From: Trichoplax sp. H2
Lineage: Eukaryota; Placozoa; Uniplacotomia; Trichoplacea
DNA: 64,000 nucleotides
Direction: 5' to 3'
Assembly: GCA_003344405.1 (NCBI GenBank)
Contig: NOWV01000135.1
Span: 62,001-126,000, forward strand
Of the stretch, positions 11,723 through 24,600 are shown piece after piece. Below the pieces are notes generated by a model, which saw only the letters and a program-made list of their open reading frames with translations, had not been told where the DNA came from and made no database searches. Position 1 is the first letter of the stretch; the number at the start of each line of letters is the position of its first letter. Position numbers and translations under genes: made by a program.

Positions 11723-12849
11723 TTATGGGGAATCCCTGCTGCAGCGAGGGGGAAATGAATAGGCTACACCGAACCCCAAACTTCATAGGAGATGCATGCA
11801 AATATTCAATTCTACAAAGATATTACCATAGCAATAGCTAGGGATTATTTCTGTAATACTGTCATGATTTTGTATACTCTACTAGAAGGGAAAGGAGAAT
11901 GTTTTTTTATTGGCGACCACTGCACGAGCTAGGGGAAATTAGTATTGAGGATACCGGATACCTGCAAGAGGTAGGAGAAGTTAAAAGGCCTACGCTATTA
12001 TAGCCGAGCCCAGAACTTTCAATGAGATACATGGACCCATTATTTCTACAAAGATATTACTATATTAATAGCTAGTTGCTGTTTCAATAATAATTATGCT
12101 GTATATTGTAAGGGAAAGGAGAATTTCTTATTAGGGATCTCTACCGGAGCTAGGAAAATAAAAGGCTATGCTAGTAGAAACGGAAGAAAAATTTCAAAAA
12201 TGAACATCATGTGCAAAGAGATCTCATTCTACAATATAGCCGAGCCCGGAACTTGAAGTGTGATACATCGACTCCTTGTAAAAATAAATTATCATCGTAA
12301 TAAAGGAAAGGATGATTTCTTACTTGGGGTTACTGCGGGAACCAGGCAAAATTAAAAGACTGCGCTATTAGAAACGCAATGAAATTTCCAAGAATTAGTA
12401 TCTACCATGTGGAAAGAATCTTTATTGTTTCATAAAGTACATAGCCAAAAGAAGGCTATGCAGTTCATTTACAGTATTTTGAACAACAGATTTAATTCTA
12501 TAATAGGATACTCATTGAAGACTATAGCTATGTTAGCGATCGATATGTCATGACAGATACACAGCATAGTCACAAAGAAAAGTAATAACTTGATCAATTC
12601 TAAATTTAGACGGCGAAAGTTGCGGTCTAGGATACTTGAATCATAAACGTTGGTACGTTAGCGTCAGGCAACTAGGAATAGCTTTTGAATTGACATCATT
12701 TAAAACAAGCATCAAGCAATAATTTGCCTTGAGAGTAATAAATAAATCATCTGAAGTTTATAGAAGTATGAGTCAGAACATTCGATGAAATAGGTATGTG
12801 TCATGAACAATCGCCATAATAATAACTACAAATATTTGACTTAATCATC

Positions 12850-15800
12850 TTAAACAAATTTTAGGAATAAACTCTTCATATAGCGAGCTTCGAAAGCTAC
12901 GGTCCTCGTACCAGGTTGGATTACCGTACTTTGTAGTGGTTGTTCAATGATACTTGGTATAGTTTTACCATAGGCTAGAATAACGAATAATATAAGCAAA
13001 TTATATATCCATTCTGTCACTGAATAATTAGAAATACATTAGAGCTGGTAACTAGAAATACGAAAATCCCCTAACGTAGAAGACAGTGCAGCTTAATTAT
13101 CAGATCATACAGTATAGGTACACTCTACCACTCAAAAATTACTAAATTAATTGGTACTGATAACTAGAAATAACAAAATTTCTGAATTCATTCAATTAAA
13201 GCTGATAACTAGAAATGACGAGATTTCTTAATTTAATACGTACTGTAGTACGACTTGATTCATTATTAGTCAATATACTACAGTAAAGAATGATTCTAGA
13301 ATTAAATTTGAAAAAGAGAATCTTTTCCATGAATTTTTGTCACAAGTACCTTCACAATGTTCAAAAAACTGAATAATTTCTTGCAAGACACTATCTCTGA
13401 CGAGGATCATATGTTTCGCCTTTCAGAACAATCAAAATTAGTGCAAAGTACAGTATACGTAGAGTATAATTAAGTATGCTTGAGTACTCACCATATTTTC
13501 TAATAAAGAGCAAAAGCAGCGTTTAGCATAAAACCAAGTGTCGGTACCGAGCTACAAAAAGAATTCTATGTTAATATAAATTGTCCGAAGCTGCTATTGA
13601 ACGTGTCCTACTGTAGTATAGTATACGCTGCTTCTTAACACTTTGCACTACTTCCATGCAATGATGATAATAGCCTACCTTTTTATTATATGGCTCCAAA
13701 CTTTTCATAACGCGAGATATTCCAAATTCGTAATTCCCTTTTGCGCAGTATAATGTTCTAATGATCAATATATACATATGTACGTATTTAGTTAATAAGC
13801 CATAGCTAGAGTTGATTCAAGCTAGATATGGTGAAATAAGCTAGAAAGTAGCATTGCTACAAATTCTGATTGGTATTCAATTAGATTTACCCAATAACTA
13901 AATTAACAATACATAAGTGGAATATCTTCTTTTCTGGATCGGTGTAAGAAACTTGTTCCTATCATTTTGAACGATAATCATACAGTACGGACTGATTACA
14001 TCGAAGCGAAATACTTGTTATAAGTTAAAATAAGAAACACTAAAGGAATCTAAAGTATACCTCCTCTTTTTCAATTTTTCGCATTAATTCTTCAGCCTAA
14101 GAAATGCGAAGGAATGCTCAATACATAAATTGAATCAAATAGTATGCTATTGATCTATATTACTGCTCAAAATACCTCTTCATTTTGACTGGTCATAATA
14201 TAAGATACACAAAGATTTGCCAGAACTATGGCACTTATATTCAATATCTAGTATCAAAAGATAATACATGAAATTAACATACAATCATAAGTATCATCAG
14301 TACACTTCAAGTAGCTTATTATACGTTGTATATACGATTTTATTACGAATAATGTCTAAATTTTTTACAATATTCCCTCGTTTACTACTTACGTGTTGAT
14401 AATTTTTCTTCACTATGGGTTCATAAAAACTGATGCCTTCTTTGTATTTGCTTTCCTAAATTTTAACAAAATAATTTTAAAGAATTTCTATAAGTTCTCG
14501 ATTAAGGCTATAATAAAGATGACCATGGTTCTGATAAATAGATTATTTTGGCAATAGTATCCCACATAATAACTATACTTTCACTGCTAATACCTTATCC
14601 TTAACAAATCTTATTGGCACAACACTAACAGCTATTTACAACGGTTTCATGGTTTTGCTAAAACTACGATGGACAACTACATATATGAATAAATTCGATC
14701 TAAGAAATAGATCTATATTATCAACCTGCATGAATAAAACATGGGCAACATTTAACTTCCAAGTATCATGTTCATTGCAAAATTCCACTGATTTTCGAAA
14801 TATCTTTTCAACTTGAGCATAATTTTCTCTGTCCCAGTATATTTTGGCTTGCGCCATAAGCACTGGGATATACCTGTAAATCGAGAAGTAGATTATAACA
14901 TGACTAAAATTGCTCAGTTATAGACCGATACTTTATTACAACTCCGTTCATTAAAGACTTCAGGAAAAACAATTAATTATTTATCAAACCTCTCTAATGC
15001 TTCATCATATTCATTAACAGCTCTTTTAACAGCTTCATCATCGTGATTTTGTCTGGACTCCTGTACCTATAGTATTTATAAAGCGGTAATAAGCGTAAAT
15101 GTATACGTCTAAAGTATTTATACTTTATACTTTTTTCATTACCTGTTTTGTAAGCTTCCTTAACGCATCAGTATGCTTAGATGCCATATCATCAAATTTA
15201 CGATATGCCTGCAATGATCAATATTTTGTCAATTGAAGATAACAGAAAGTTTATATTATAACTACTGCAATAGATAACCTCTTCAGGAGATGTCTGTTGT
15301 GTAATAAGAGCATCCAGAAATCCATAGAGGTACTGTAGATTCGAAGAAATATTTAAAAGAAATCAGAGGTGGAATTAAAGAGATAGAAAATATAATAGAA
15401 GGAAAAACTATAAAAAGAACCTTCATGTTATATTTCACAGTTATAAAGGAGAATTTACTAACTTGTGAAAGATATTTAAAGGTTAGGTGGGCATTTTCAG
15501 CAAGCACATCAGCAGCTAAATCAAAGTACTATAACATGAAAAATTGGTAGATTAAAAACTCCTATTAATGCGCTATAACAACTTATAGTACCTTAGTATC
15601 ATGATAACAAAAGTGAACTTTTGTCAAAATGTTTAATCTGTGATATCAATTTACCTCATATTTGCAATATAGTAGTAGTAGGTTTCCAAATGTCTCTGTT
15701 ATTAATCAAGTATAATAGTAAATTTATTTGATAAAAAAGAATAATAGTAATAACAAGATACTGAATATTACCAGGTGGAAACGGATTTTGCTGGAGTAAA

Positions 15801-18595
15801 AATTGCAGTTTTTCGAATCCCTAATAACAGTTGATCAAGATTTATTAAATCATAAACAAGCAACAAGATGAGGAATCTGTGTCAGTTAAATATATCATTA
15901 GATTACGGTACATGCTAGCGTATAATTCGATCAATGCATAACTTAAGGTTTCTTTATCCTTTTACCGATGTTGGATTGGCATCAAAATTAATTAAGGCTT
16001 GATTATGTAAAGTTACAGGATCTAATTCCTAAATAAAAGATTCGAATGGGATCGTAAATTTTTACTCATTTTCCACAACAAAATTGGATGTACTGCTCAT
16101 GTTATAGAAAGCTTAAAACGTACCTCTTCAGATCTTGGAGGCATATCAGTTAAGGCATCCATAGCAGCATCATCTTACGTACAATAGACAGCATCAATTA
16201 CGTAATTATCACCTATCTAACATACACAAAGTAAAGTTATTATATACTTACAGTTCTTTAGTTGATGTTCAATTGCAGCCTTAAGATTAAAAGCTTCGAT
16301 TAAAGCAGTTTCATGTAATACCTGGATATTAGAAATGCAACGTTATCGCTTTAAATTTTTTCAATTTCAGGGTCATATATCAGATAATTTATAAGAATGA
16401 TCTTACCAGAGTATTTCCTACACTTCGTACTTCGATTCCTTCAGTTGTCATACCAACACTAAGTTCTGTAAAATTTTCACATACACGTATGTAAGTACAT
16501 TTACCCTTAAAGCAATACTTCGAATAGCAAATACTTGATGATTCTAATCTAACCTGGATGTTCTCTAATACCACGTTCAATAATATCGGCAATGTTCTTA
16601 AGAGATGGGGCAAATTGTTTCATGTGGTAATAGCACAAAGCGATATTGTACGATAATCCTAAAGTTAATACCAATAATATTAATAATTTTCTAAGAAAAA
16701 TGTTTTGCAGACATGTCATTTAAAAATTTACAAGATATAATAAGCTAAGACAAGACTATTAATCTATTTAATACTACATTACTATACGTTCTAACACATT
16801 TGTGACTTAAGCTACCTGCTTGGAAGCCAATCATTTGCTGCGCCGTTAGAAATCGCCGACAAGCTTCTTCGTAGCGGTCCTCCTAGTAAGTTAAAGAGTA
16901 TCAAGTGGTCTTGGTTAAGTTACTTTCGTACATTAGGCATATGTCATTTAGAAATCGCAAAACATACCATGAAAAGAAGACATCCATTGTTAATTTCAAC
17001 GTCTACATCATCGCTCGGACACTGATCTATTAATGCCTGCATATAATATAAACTATCATGTAAGCTACCGTACTAGTTTAAAAGACGATATTCAAAAATA
17101 TGTTTATGATGATCTCACTTTTGAACCAGAATAGTCTTGTTCACCGAATTTGATTGCAGATTGTAATTTCAAAATCTGTAGAAGCAATAAATACAACAAA
17201 AAATATATTATGATACACTAATTGCATGCTTTTATTGATTCATGTAAAATGATATCACATACAGCATGACAAAGTGAAGAAATGACTACAGCTCTGTGTA
17301 CTTATATCTCATACCTTTGATTGGGTTTCAGTATTCGTAGGAATACTAAAAGTTGCCTTTGTTGCTTCAGCAAACATATTGGCTTTATATAATGACTATG
17401 GTGATAATGTTATTACTCAGCATTACTTTAAGTGTATCAATTTTATATGCTAAATGCAAGTGAATATATTTAACTCTAACCTGTGCATAATTTACTCTGT
17501 ACTCCACGTTATCGGGTTGTATTTGCACCAATTGTTTATAACTATTATAATTAGACATGAATTAAACGAGAAATATTAGTGTTTATGGCTAGCGGAGTCT
17601 TGCATGAATCATTTGATTAGCCGATTAGATGATATTTTATTTGCAATTCTTACCATTCTGCTGCAGCAGCAAAATCTTGTAGGTAATAATGGCAGTATGC
17701 TAGAATTGAAAGTGCAGCACGAGATTTAGGATGATTTTCTAATTCACTTGATAGAATTTCGATCGCTTCATGATATTTTTGATCTCGTATCTAAGTTAGA
17801 TATGATTTTTAATTGATATCATAAGTACAAAATAATTTTAGAATTACTTAATTCACTTAGCGTCTTTAGACGCAATTTAATCCATGAATGTAACAATAAC
17901 TTTAAAGATTTCGTAATATATTATCATTAACCCTTATTTGTATTATGTTGGCGATATCGTTATAATTTCCTACAGAAATACATGCGAATAACAATCTGAT
18001 ATTTTATATGTTGACAGTAACGGTATCATTTTCATTTTAAGAGTTGGTCTCATCGCTCTTCATCTATGTATTTCATTAAATCTGCTTAATATTATAAGTC
18101 TATTGAATTATAGATAGTCGATAGGAAGGATAAGGTTTTTACTAAATTCTTTCCGTTAGGATCTAACAGTGGGCTGATTCAATTTGAAACATGAAAGTAA
18201 GTACTTCTCTTGTAAGGGCCTAATTGAGATACGCCTAATAAGGCATGGTTCATATAATAAATTATATCGAAAGGCGTAAGTTTCTATATCGTAGTTTAAG
18301 ATTATTTGTACTATCAAAAAATTCCGAGTGGAAATCCCTTCTATCATGGGTAAGTAAAGGATAAGATTGACATCTCTAGAATTTATTCATTCAAAATTAA
18401 ACCCTTTTTAGGGAAAATTTTTTATTAACTGAACTTTTGAATCGCTGATAAATTGGTAAATCACAATTACGGTCGTTAGTTCAAGAAATAACTTCTCATT
18501 AGCGTATATCTAATATGATTAATATATGATATACTTACCAAGCTATAGATTTTAACCGTGTATTCGCCTTCTTTAATTTGCGTTGGAGGATTCAT
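12850..18595 (-). CDS. IFT70: Intraflagellar transport protein 70 (TTC30 family)
   Basis: Tetratricopeptide-repeat subunit of the IFT-B core, which moves cargo along ciliary axonemes and binds IFT52/IFT88. I can place 27 exons, all phases consistent, giving 649 residues (human TTC30A 665): 18539-18595, 17654-17790, 17481-17541, 17315-17395, 17119-17175, 16968-17036, 16816-16882, 16554-16658, 16407-16465, 16252-16321, 16124-16173, 15966-16028, 15772-15820, 15655-15695, 15463-15528, 15279-15332, 15143-15208, 14990-15066, 14726-14873, 14393-14455, 14176-14247, 14061-14096, 13891-13958, 13679-13757, 13492-13551, 13350-13419, 12850-12974. Diagnostic strings are VGMTTEGIEVRSVGNTL, VLAENAHLTFKYL, IPVLMAQAKIYW, IFRKSVEFCNEHDTWKLN, GTLYCAKGNYEFGISRV and KSLEPYNKK. 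The N terminus MNPPTQIKEGEYTVKIYSL replaces the vertebrate leader. Intron density is striking for a gene that is single-exon in human. Confidence 0.96.
13040..13250. repeat. Short degenerate repeat in last intron of IFT70
   Basis: The phrase CTG(A/G)TAACTAGAAAT(A/G) with flanking AAATTTCT-like sequence recurs near 13044, 13158 and 13202 inside the intron 12975-13349. Copies are short and diverged, without coding potential. Confidence 0.55.
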
Positions 18596-21500
18596 ATTTT
18601 CTAGATACCAGCTGAAGTGGATGACTCAATCGTGTGTAAGCGTGTATTATATATTACAAAGTATAATATGGTGTAGCAAATAACCAACTAATAATAAGCG
18701 ACAAAGTACTCTACCAACTATTTTTGGAAGACTGCCAATTCCAAAATTTATGTTATATCGCTCGCCTTATTAAACTAGAGTAAAACAAGTATACAGTCAG
18801 TCGTAAATCTGCCAATATATAGTACTTGATTTGAGACACGAATTAATATGCACACGTTATGGCGCTATACTGTTATCTCATCAAGATCTTCGTTTAATTC
18901 CTGGCTATAACGATCAATCTTAGCTACTCATAGTAATGCCTATTACCAGAAATATTAAGAAACAAGAATGTGCATTCGGTTTCCAGGAGTAACGAAGGCA
19001 AGACTGCGCCGGCCTGTCACGCATGCGCAACCCGTCTTCGAGTTCAAATTCTATCCTTATTTACAATTTAGCTCTGACTTAAATATGATCGATTTCCAAC
19101 TAGTCTATTAGGACTTATATTATTCTAATAAATTTTCCAATGTAAAAATTGATATTGCAACCTATGTGGCTATAGCTGTCTAGATAAACCATTTTATCGT
19201 TACTGATCGCTTTTCGACTAGTCGATTTGGACTTGTTTCACTTCAGTTTTTACGTATAAAAATTGGCATTGCAACCTATTTGACTGTAGCTGCCTAGATG
19301 AATTATTTTGTCGCTATTGATTGTTTTTCGACTAGTAGATTTTGACTTATTTTAATTTCCGTTATAAAAATTGACATTGTAACCTATCTAGCTATAGCTG
19401 CCTACATAAATTATTTTATCGCTATTGATCGCTTTTCGACTAGTCCATTTTGACTTGCGTCATTTCAATTTTCCATTATGAAAGTTGACATTGCAACCTA
19501 TCTGGCTATAGCTGTCTAAATAAATCATGCTGCCGTTATTGATCGCTTTTCCACTACTAATTTTGGACTTATTTTAATATTCGGGTATGAAAATTGACAT
19601 TACAACCTATTTGGCTATAGCTGTCTAAATGAATCATTTTATCCTTCTTGATTGCTGTTCGACTAGTAGATTTTGATTGGCATCAAAATTTTAATTTTCA
19701 AGTACGAAAATTGACATTGTAACCTACAGTATTTGGCTATAGGGGTCTAGATAAATCATTATGTCGTTATTGTACCACTACAGTATACTGTAGTACTATG
19801 GTTGCATTTGAATTTACGAAATAATGGAGATCGATAGAATTCATTAGCCACTCTATGTAGCGTCTAAATTTGATCATCGATTTGTACAGTATTTATGAAG
19901 ATGAAATGGGTAAGTAGCACCATATGCTAAAATGAGCACAGTACAGTATTTGTACACTGTTCGATATGGAGTTTATTCTAGTACACGATTTAAATCATTT
20001 CATTCAATATAGATGTAATGAATAGTATAGAACAGTAGTCGGAAGTCTAGGTATGGCCGTGGGACCTTACAGAAAATGATTACGGAAAGTTTTAATAAAG
20101 CCATTGTTAAAAAACCCTTCCTCAATTTTATGCGGACGAAGATCGATCGATACCGAATAAAATCAAAACAATTTTCGTTGAATCAAAGCTGTCGAGAGTC
20201 ATTTATTGATCGAACGTGTAGTGTACGGGTTATTAGCCCTAAAACTACTGCAATTAGCTGAAATCACTACAGAATGATTTTTTATCTCCCTTTAATTTAA
20301 AGAGTTAAGTTAAGAGGCCTAACGCCTAGGGGCATCTATATACAGCATGCGCACATTTTACTCATGAAGTCATCTGGATAGATACACGAGTATAAGAAAT
20401 CAATTCAATATTTGACCATATTTATTTTCATATCCGATTGCTACTAGACTATAAAAGATCTTTTATCTTTGTTTCAATGTAATTATTTATTATTTTTTAT
20501 TGAAAATCTATCCAAGATATTTTTATAATCACGTACAGTACTGCACGTAGGCATGGAGTAAATTTCCGATGCTTGTTGTATTTTCTAAGTTAAATCTATA
20601 TAATAGAAATTCAAGATAGAAACATTTTGATTACAGTAGACTGTAATGTGTTAAAATGTCTTTATGTGTCATCCATTGAGCTGTAGAAAAATCAACGTAC
20701 AAAATAAAGTTAGGGGTTAAACGATGGCCAGTGAAAACTAAGTTCACAGAGACTTACAAATTCTATTCCTAATCAATTTCAAGCACATCGTATACGTACG
20801 CTTCCAACCATACCATACAACTCATTATGCGCTGCCATGAGAAGGTTTGTATTTTATTATTTTTTACTCTTTTGGGGGAATTAAATAAGTAAATTAATCA
20901 GTTCTGTTGTATTCCGTTATTCAGTTCAAGTTTTATATTGGAAACCTATACTGAGCAGGCAAAACTAGCGATGCACCCATACGCATATCAAAACAGTGGA
21001 CAATAATAATTATTATAATTAAGGAGATTTTTACTTGTTGGCCCTACCTACGCAATATAGGTCGCTATTGCGTCACATAGCGAGGCAGAAGATTCGATTC
21101 CACTCTAGAATTTTCAAAGTTTTATATCCAGTCTAACCAATCCTAGTTGCAAGCATCAACCAGCACGTAGGCCATTGTCCGCCATGATGGAAAGGACAAT
21201 ACTGCAAAAGAGGAGCGTGCCCTTCTATCCAATCTATAACCTACAATCTAATTGTCTGATAGATCAGTACACGCCCTCAAAATCATACAATCAACGCTAA
21301 ATAAAAACATGCAAATCTGTCAATTGCTAGTTAATACATTAATACGCTTTGACCCCTGGAATATAAATATAAAACAACACTGGTCAGATGTTTACTCATT
21401 CTAATTACATTCATCGCACCGATCAGACAGTAGAATGTTCTAAGTTGTCATCATCACTCGAAACGATCAAATCAGATATTCCAATTTTCTCCATCGACCT

Positions 21501-21639
21501 TAGGCTAAGCAGCGTTCTAACTGTCGATGAGCGAAAGGTAATTGCCACCTGCGATCAACTCGATCATCAATATTATTTTATCATCATCATCTTTTAGCGA
21601 TCGTAAAAGAAAAGAAGAAAAATCAAAATTAACTGTAAA
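18596..21639. other. Divergent spacer between IFT70 and EEF2KMT
   Basis: About 3 kb with the 5' flanks of both genes. Apart from the ~113-bp tandem array (listed separately) and scattered TACAGTA words near 19790-19810 and 20535, I see no exon or RNA gene. Small open frames at 20076-20261 and 21388-21597 have no similarity. Confidence 0.6.
19090..19800 (+). repeat. ~113-bp tandem repeat, about 6 copies
   Basis: The unit contains AAAATTGACATTGCAACCTA, then TGGCTATAGCTGTCTA, AATAAATCATTTTATCG and TTTTCGACTAGTCGATTTGG. The AACCTA core falls near 19158, 19276, 19381, 19495, 19606 and 19719, giving spacing of 105-118 bp. Copies are diverged 10-20 percent by eye, so the array is old rather than freshly expanded. 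Confidence 0.85.
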
Positions 21640-24600
21640 ATGGGTGAAATAGACAAAAGTATCGAAATGCTACAACGCGAATACTTTTCCATGATTCCAC
21701 TACGATTTGTTTTTGGATCGATCAAGGTAGGAGACACATGATAGATTCTACTAAGACAGTATGACTGGATAACCTCTAAGTTTGCCCTTGATTGGCACAA
21801 TCAAGAATGCCTTAGTATCTATTTGATCTTGCTATGTATCAACGAGCATTCTGACATCCTTCCATTGTAACGGTTGAGATTGAATCTTTTGAGTTGTGAA
21901 TTGCTTTTTTCATGATTTTCTTACCATTTTTAGCTCTGTCAAGGTAGTCATGGAGGCCAAATGATAGATTGTACGATAATGTAGTATGATTGGATACCGG
22001 AATTTACAGTTGATCGGCGCAATCGAAAAATTGTATAATATCTATTTGTTCTTGGCCTGTATCTTTGAGCATCTTCACATCCCTCTGAAGGTCAAGATTG
22101 AATCAATCTTTGAGTAGTGAACAGCTTTTTCTACTTTCTTACTGCTATTTGATGTCTTACTGATGGGATTGTGTATACATAGACGCCGTAAAATGCAATG
22201 AGGATATCCAAAGTTCGAAGTTGATCGCATATCGATCGATACGATTCATTCAGGGTCTATTTTGTTCTACGTAGGCATGGATTATCCTTTCGTACTCATG
22301 CCCTTCGGTCATTACGGTAGAGATTGAATCAGCATCATAGAAAGAATCTTTGAATTGCAAATAATTCTTTCAATACGGTAGACATTAAACCCACGTCACA
22401 GAAAATTCTTGGATTTGCCAACAGTTCTCGACTGTTATCTGACCATCATTTATATGTTCCAGAGAAATTGATGTATGTAGAAATAACGTAAAAAGAAACT
22501 AGATAGCGCTTGAACTTAGCATTTTGAACGAGATCAACGGTCATTTTTGACTATTACCCTATACACTGTATACAGTAGTATGGCTATTAACGTAAATACA
22601 TACGGATTGTCTCATATAGACAATATTGATATATAGTACAATATACCACTTGAAAAATGGTGACACAAGTGAATGGTCGCCGTTTTATTTCCTCAATTAA
22701 TTATCCAACGTAGTATCAATCGTCTTTCTAACTTAATCATAGTTCAATGTTCTATCATATACCTTACAATCTTTGAACATGTTTATTTATTAGCCGATAT
22801 GACCTGTGAGATGGCAATATTTACAAGTGCAGACATACAGTACTTTGACCCAATGACCTATTGCGAGCCTGCTCATTCTAACGCATGTGTAGGAGGGATC
22901 ATAGACTAAAATGGCAGCAATTTTTTTTCAAATTTTAATGATTATATGATATAATCACACGATGCTGACAGCAGTCAAAATAGTAGTTGTAGAGCATTGC
23001 GATCGATAAACATAGTTAAAACCCTAAAATCAACTTGTATTGTGTGTTGGTAGTTACATGGAGTACAAAATCACTACGATTGTCAACTAATCTGCAACGA
23101 GTTTATTTTACTCTGAACGGATTGTTGATCAAAGTGAATTACCAATAAATATCAATGTCAGCATACAAATACATAGAAAAAACCTACGGACAGTTAAGTT
23201 ACGACTGAAATAACAACATCTTCCAATATAGCTACAGACATTGCAAAATCTATGTTGTTGAAACGATCAAATTAAATAAGAGTAATCTTCAATCTCTGCT
23301 GTGATCGTTGATATCCGATTTTCACATGATGCTACAAATTGATTGATATAATGTTAAATTATACAATATCTGACTACTATATTTCGACACTGCCAAATTA
23401 AATTGCCGTAATCAATTTACGCACAAGATAATGATAATGTAAATTAATTACGTGAATAATTTTTATTACATAATCAAGTTGAGTGATTTATTCCATTCCG
23501 TATCCTATATTTTGTACAGATGACTAATCACAGTTCAAAACGAGGTGAAAATACTTTGTTTGATTTAACTCGATATTTTTTATTCCCTTACCATTTCTAT
23601 TCTTAGGACATAACTCTGGATGTTGATATCCAAACAAAAATTCTATACAAGGTTAGTTTATCAATCAATTTGAATACAGTAAAACAATCCTAACCGATTG
23701 CATTGAGAATGACCGATAAATATACTTTAACACATGAGTATTATCCATAATGTTGACGTAAATGCCATCACATCCATTTATATATATGTATGTATCCATT
23801 TTAACAGACTATCAAATTCAAGCTTCACGACAATTATCCTGTTTCTAAGCGCTATACAATAGCATTTCTAAACGAGTTTATCAGTAAGGTAGGTCCTTTT
23901 TCTTCAGTAAGATTTTCATAAATTATTAGACAAAAAATATTGAGTGATACTATTTACTTTATACTCTGCAGCGGTAGATTCCTTGCTGTTTAGAACAAGA
24001 TAACTTATAACTTTTTAATGAATTTCTACCGTAATCTTTCTTTAAATTTGTTGATCAAAATTACAACGCTATACGTACGCTATCAGCGATATAGCGCAAT
24101 TGATAAATGATGATTTCCCTTAACGTAAACGATTACTTTGTTCTGATCATGCACTAATTGACGCTGATTGATTGGCACTAGTGTGAGAAGGCAGGATGTG
24201 AAATAATTGACGAATTATATGAAATCTATACTGGATACATCAGCGTGAAATTAAAACCAGAACAATACTTTTATAAGTCCTATCTACTGGTAAATAATGA
24301 GTTAAGCAAGAACTCAATATTAGTGTAATGTCAGATTGATGCACATATATCAATAGAACAACTAAATAGCCTATTACAATCTGCCAATTCTAATTTTTTT
24401 TTACCTCCAATAACTACAACTAACTTTCCTAAAAGCCGTCTGGAAAAACGATATCAATTTCTACCGCTCCGCAATTCGTTGCCCATGGTACGACTGGTCT
24501 TAACATTTGGCCCGTGAGTATAGCATCTACTTGAAGTCATAGTCAATCTTTTAAACAAATTTACCAGTAAATTAATAGGTAATATTTTATTATTATCACA

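Larger units (their letters stand above)
10430..12849. other. Intergenic repeat-rich spacer between ALYREF and IFT70
   Basis: No gene recognised. It contains the ALYREF promoter side and a series of repeats listed separately: a TACTGTAC palindrome cluster, a ~39-bp tandem array, a ~75-bp tandem triplet, and from about 11750 to 12400 a degenerate ~200-bp repeat whose copies share a core like GGAAAGGAGAATTTCTTA followed by AAATTAAAAGGCTACGCTATTAGAAACG. Confidence 0.7.

Noticed and set aside
21060-21115. tRNA-like GATTCGATTCC box near 21092
   Set aside because: No matching acceptor stem or D-arm could be built around it.
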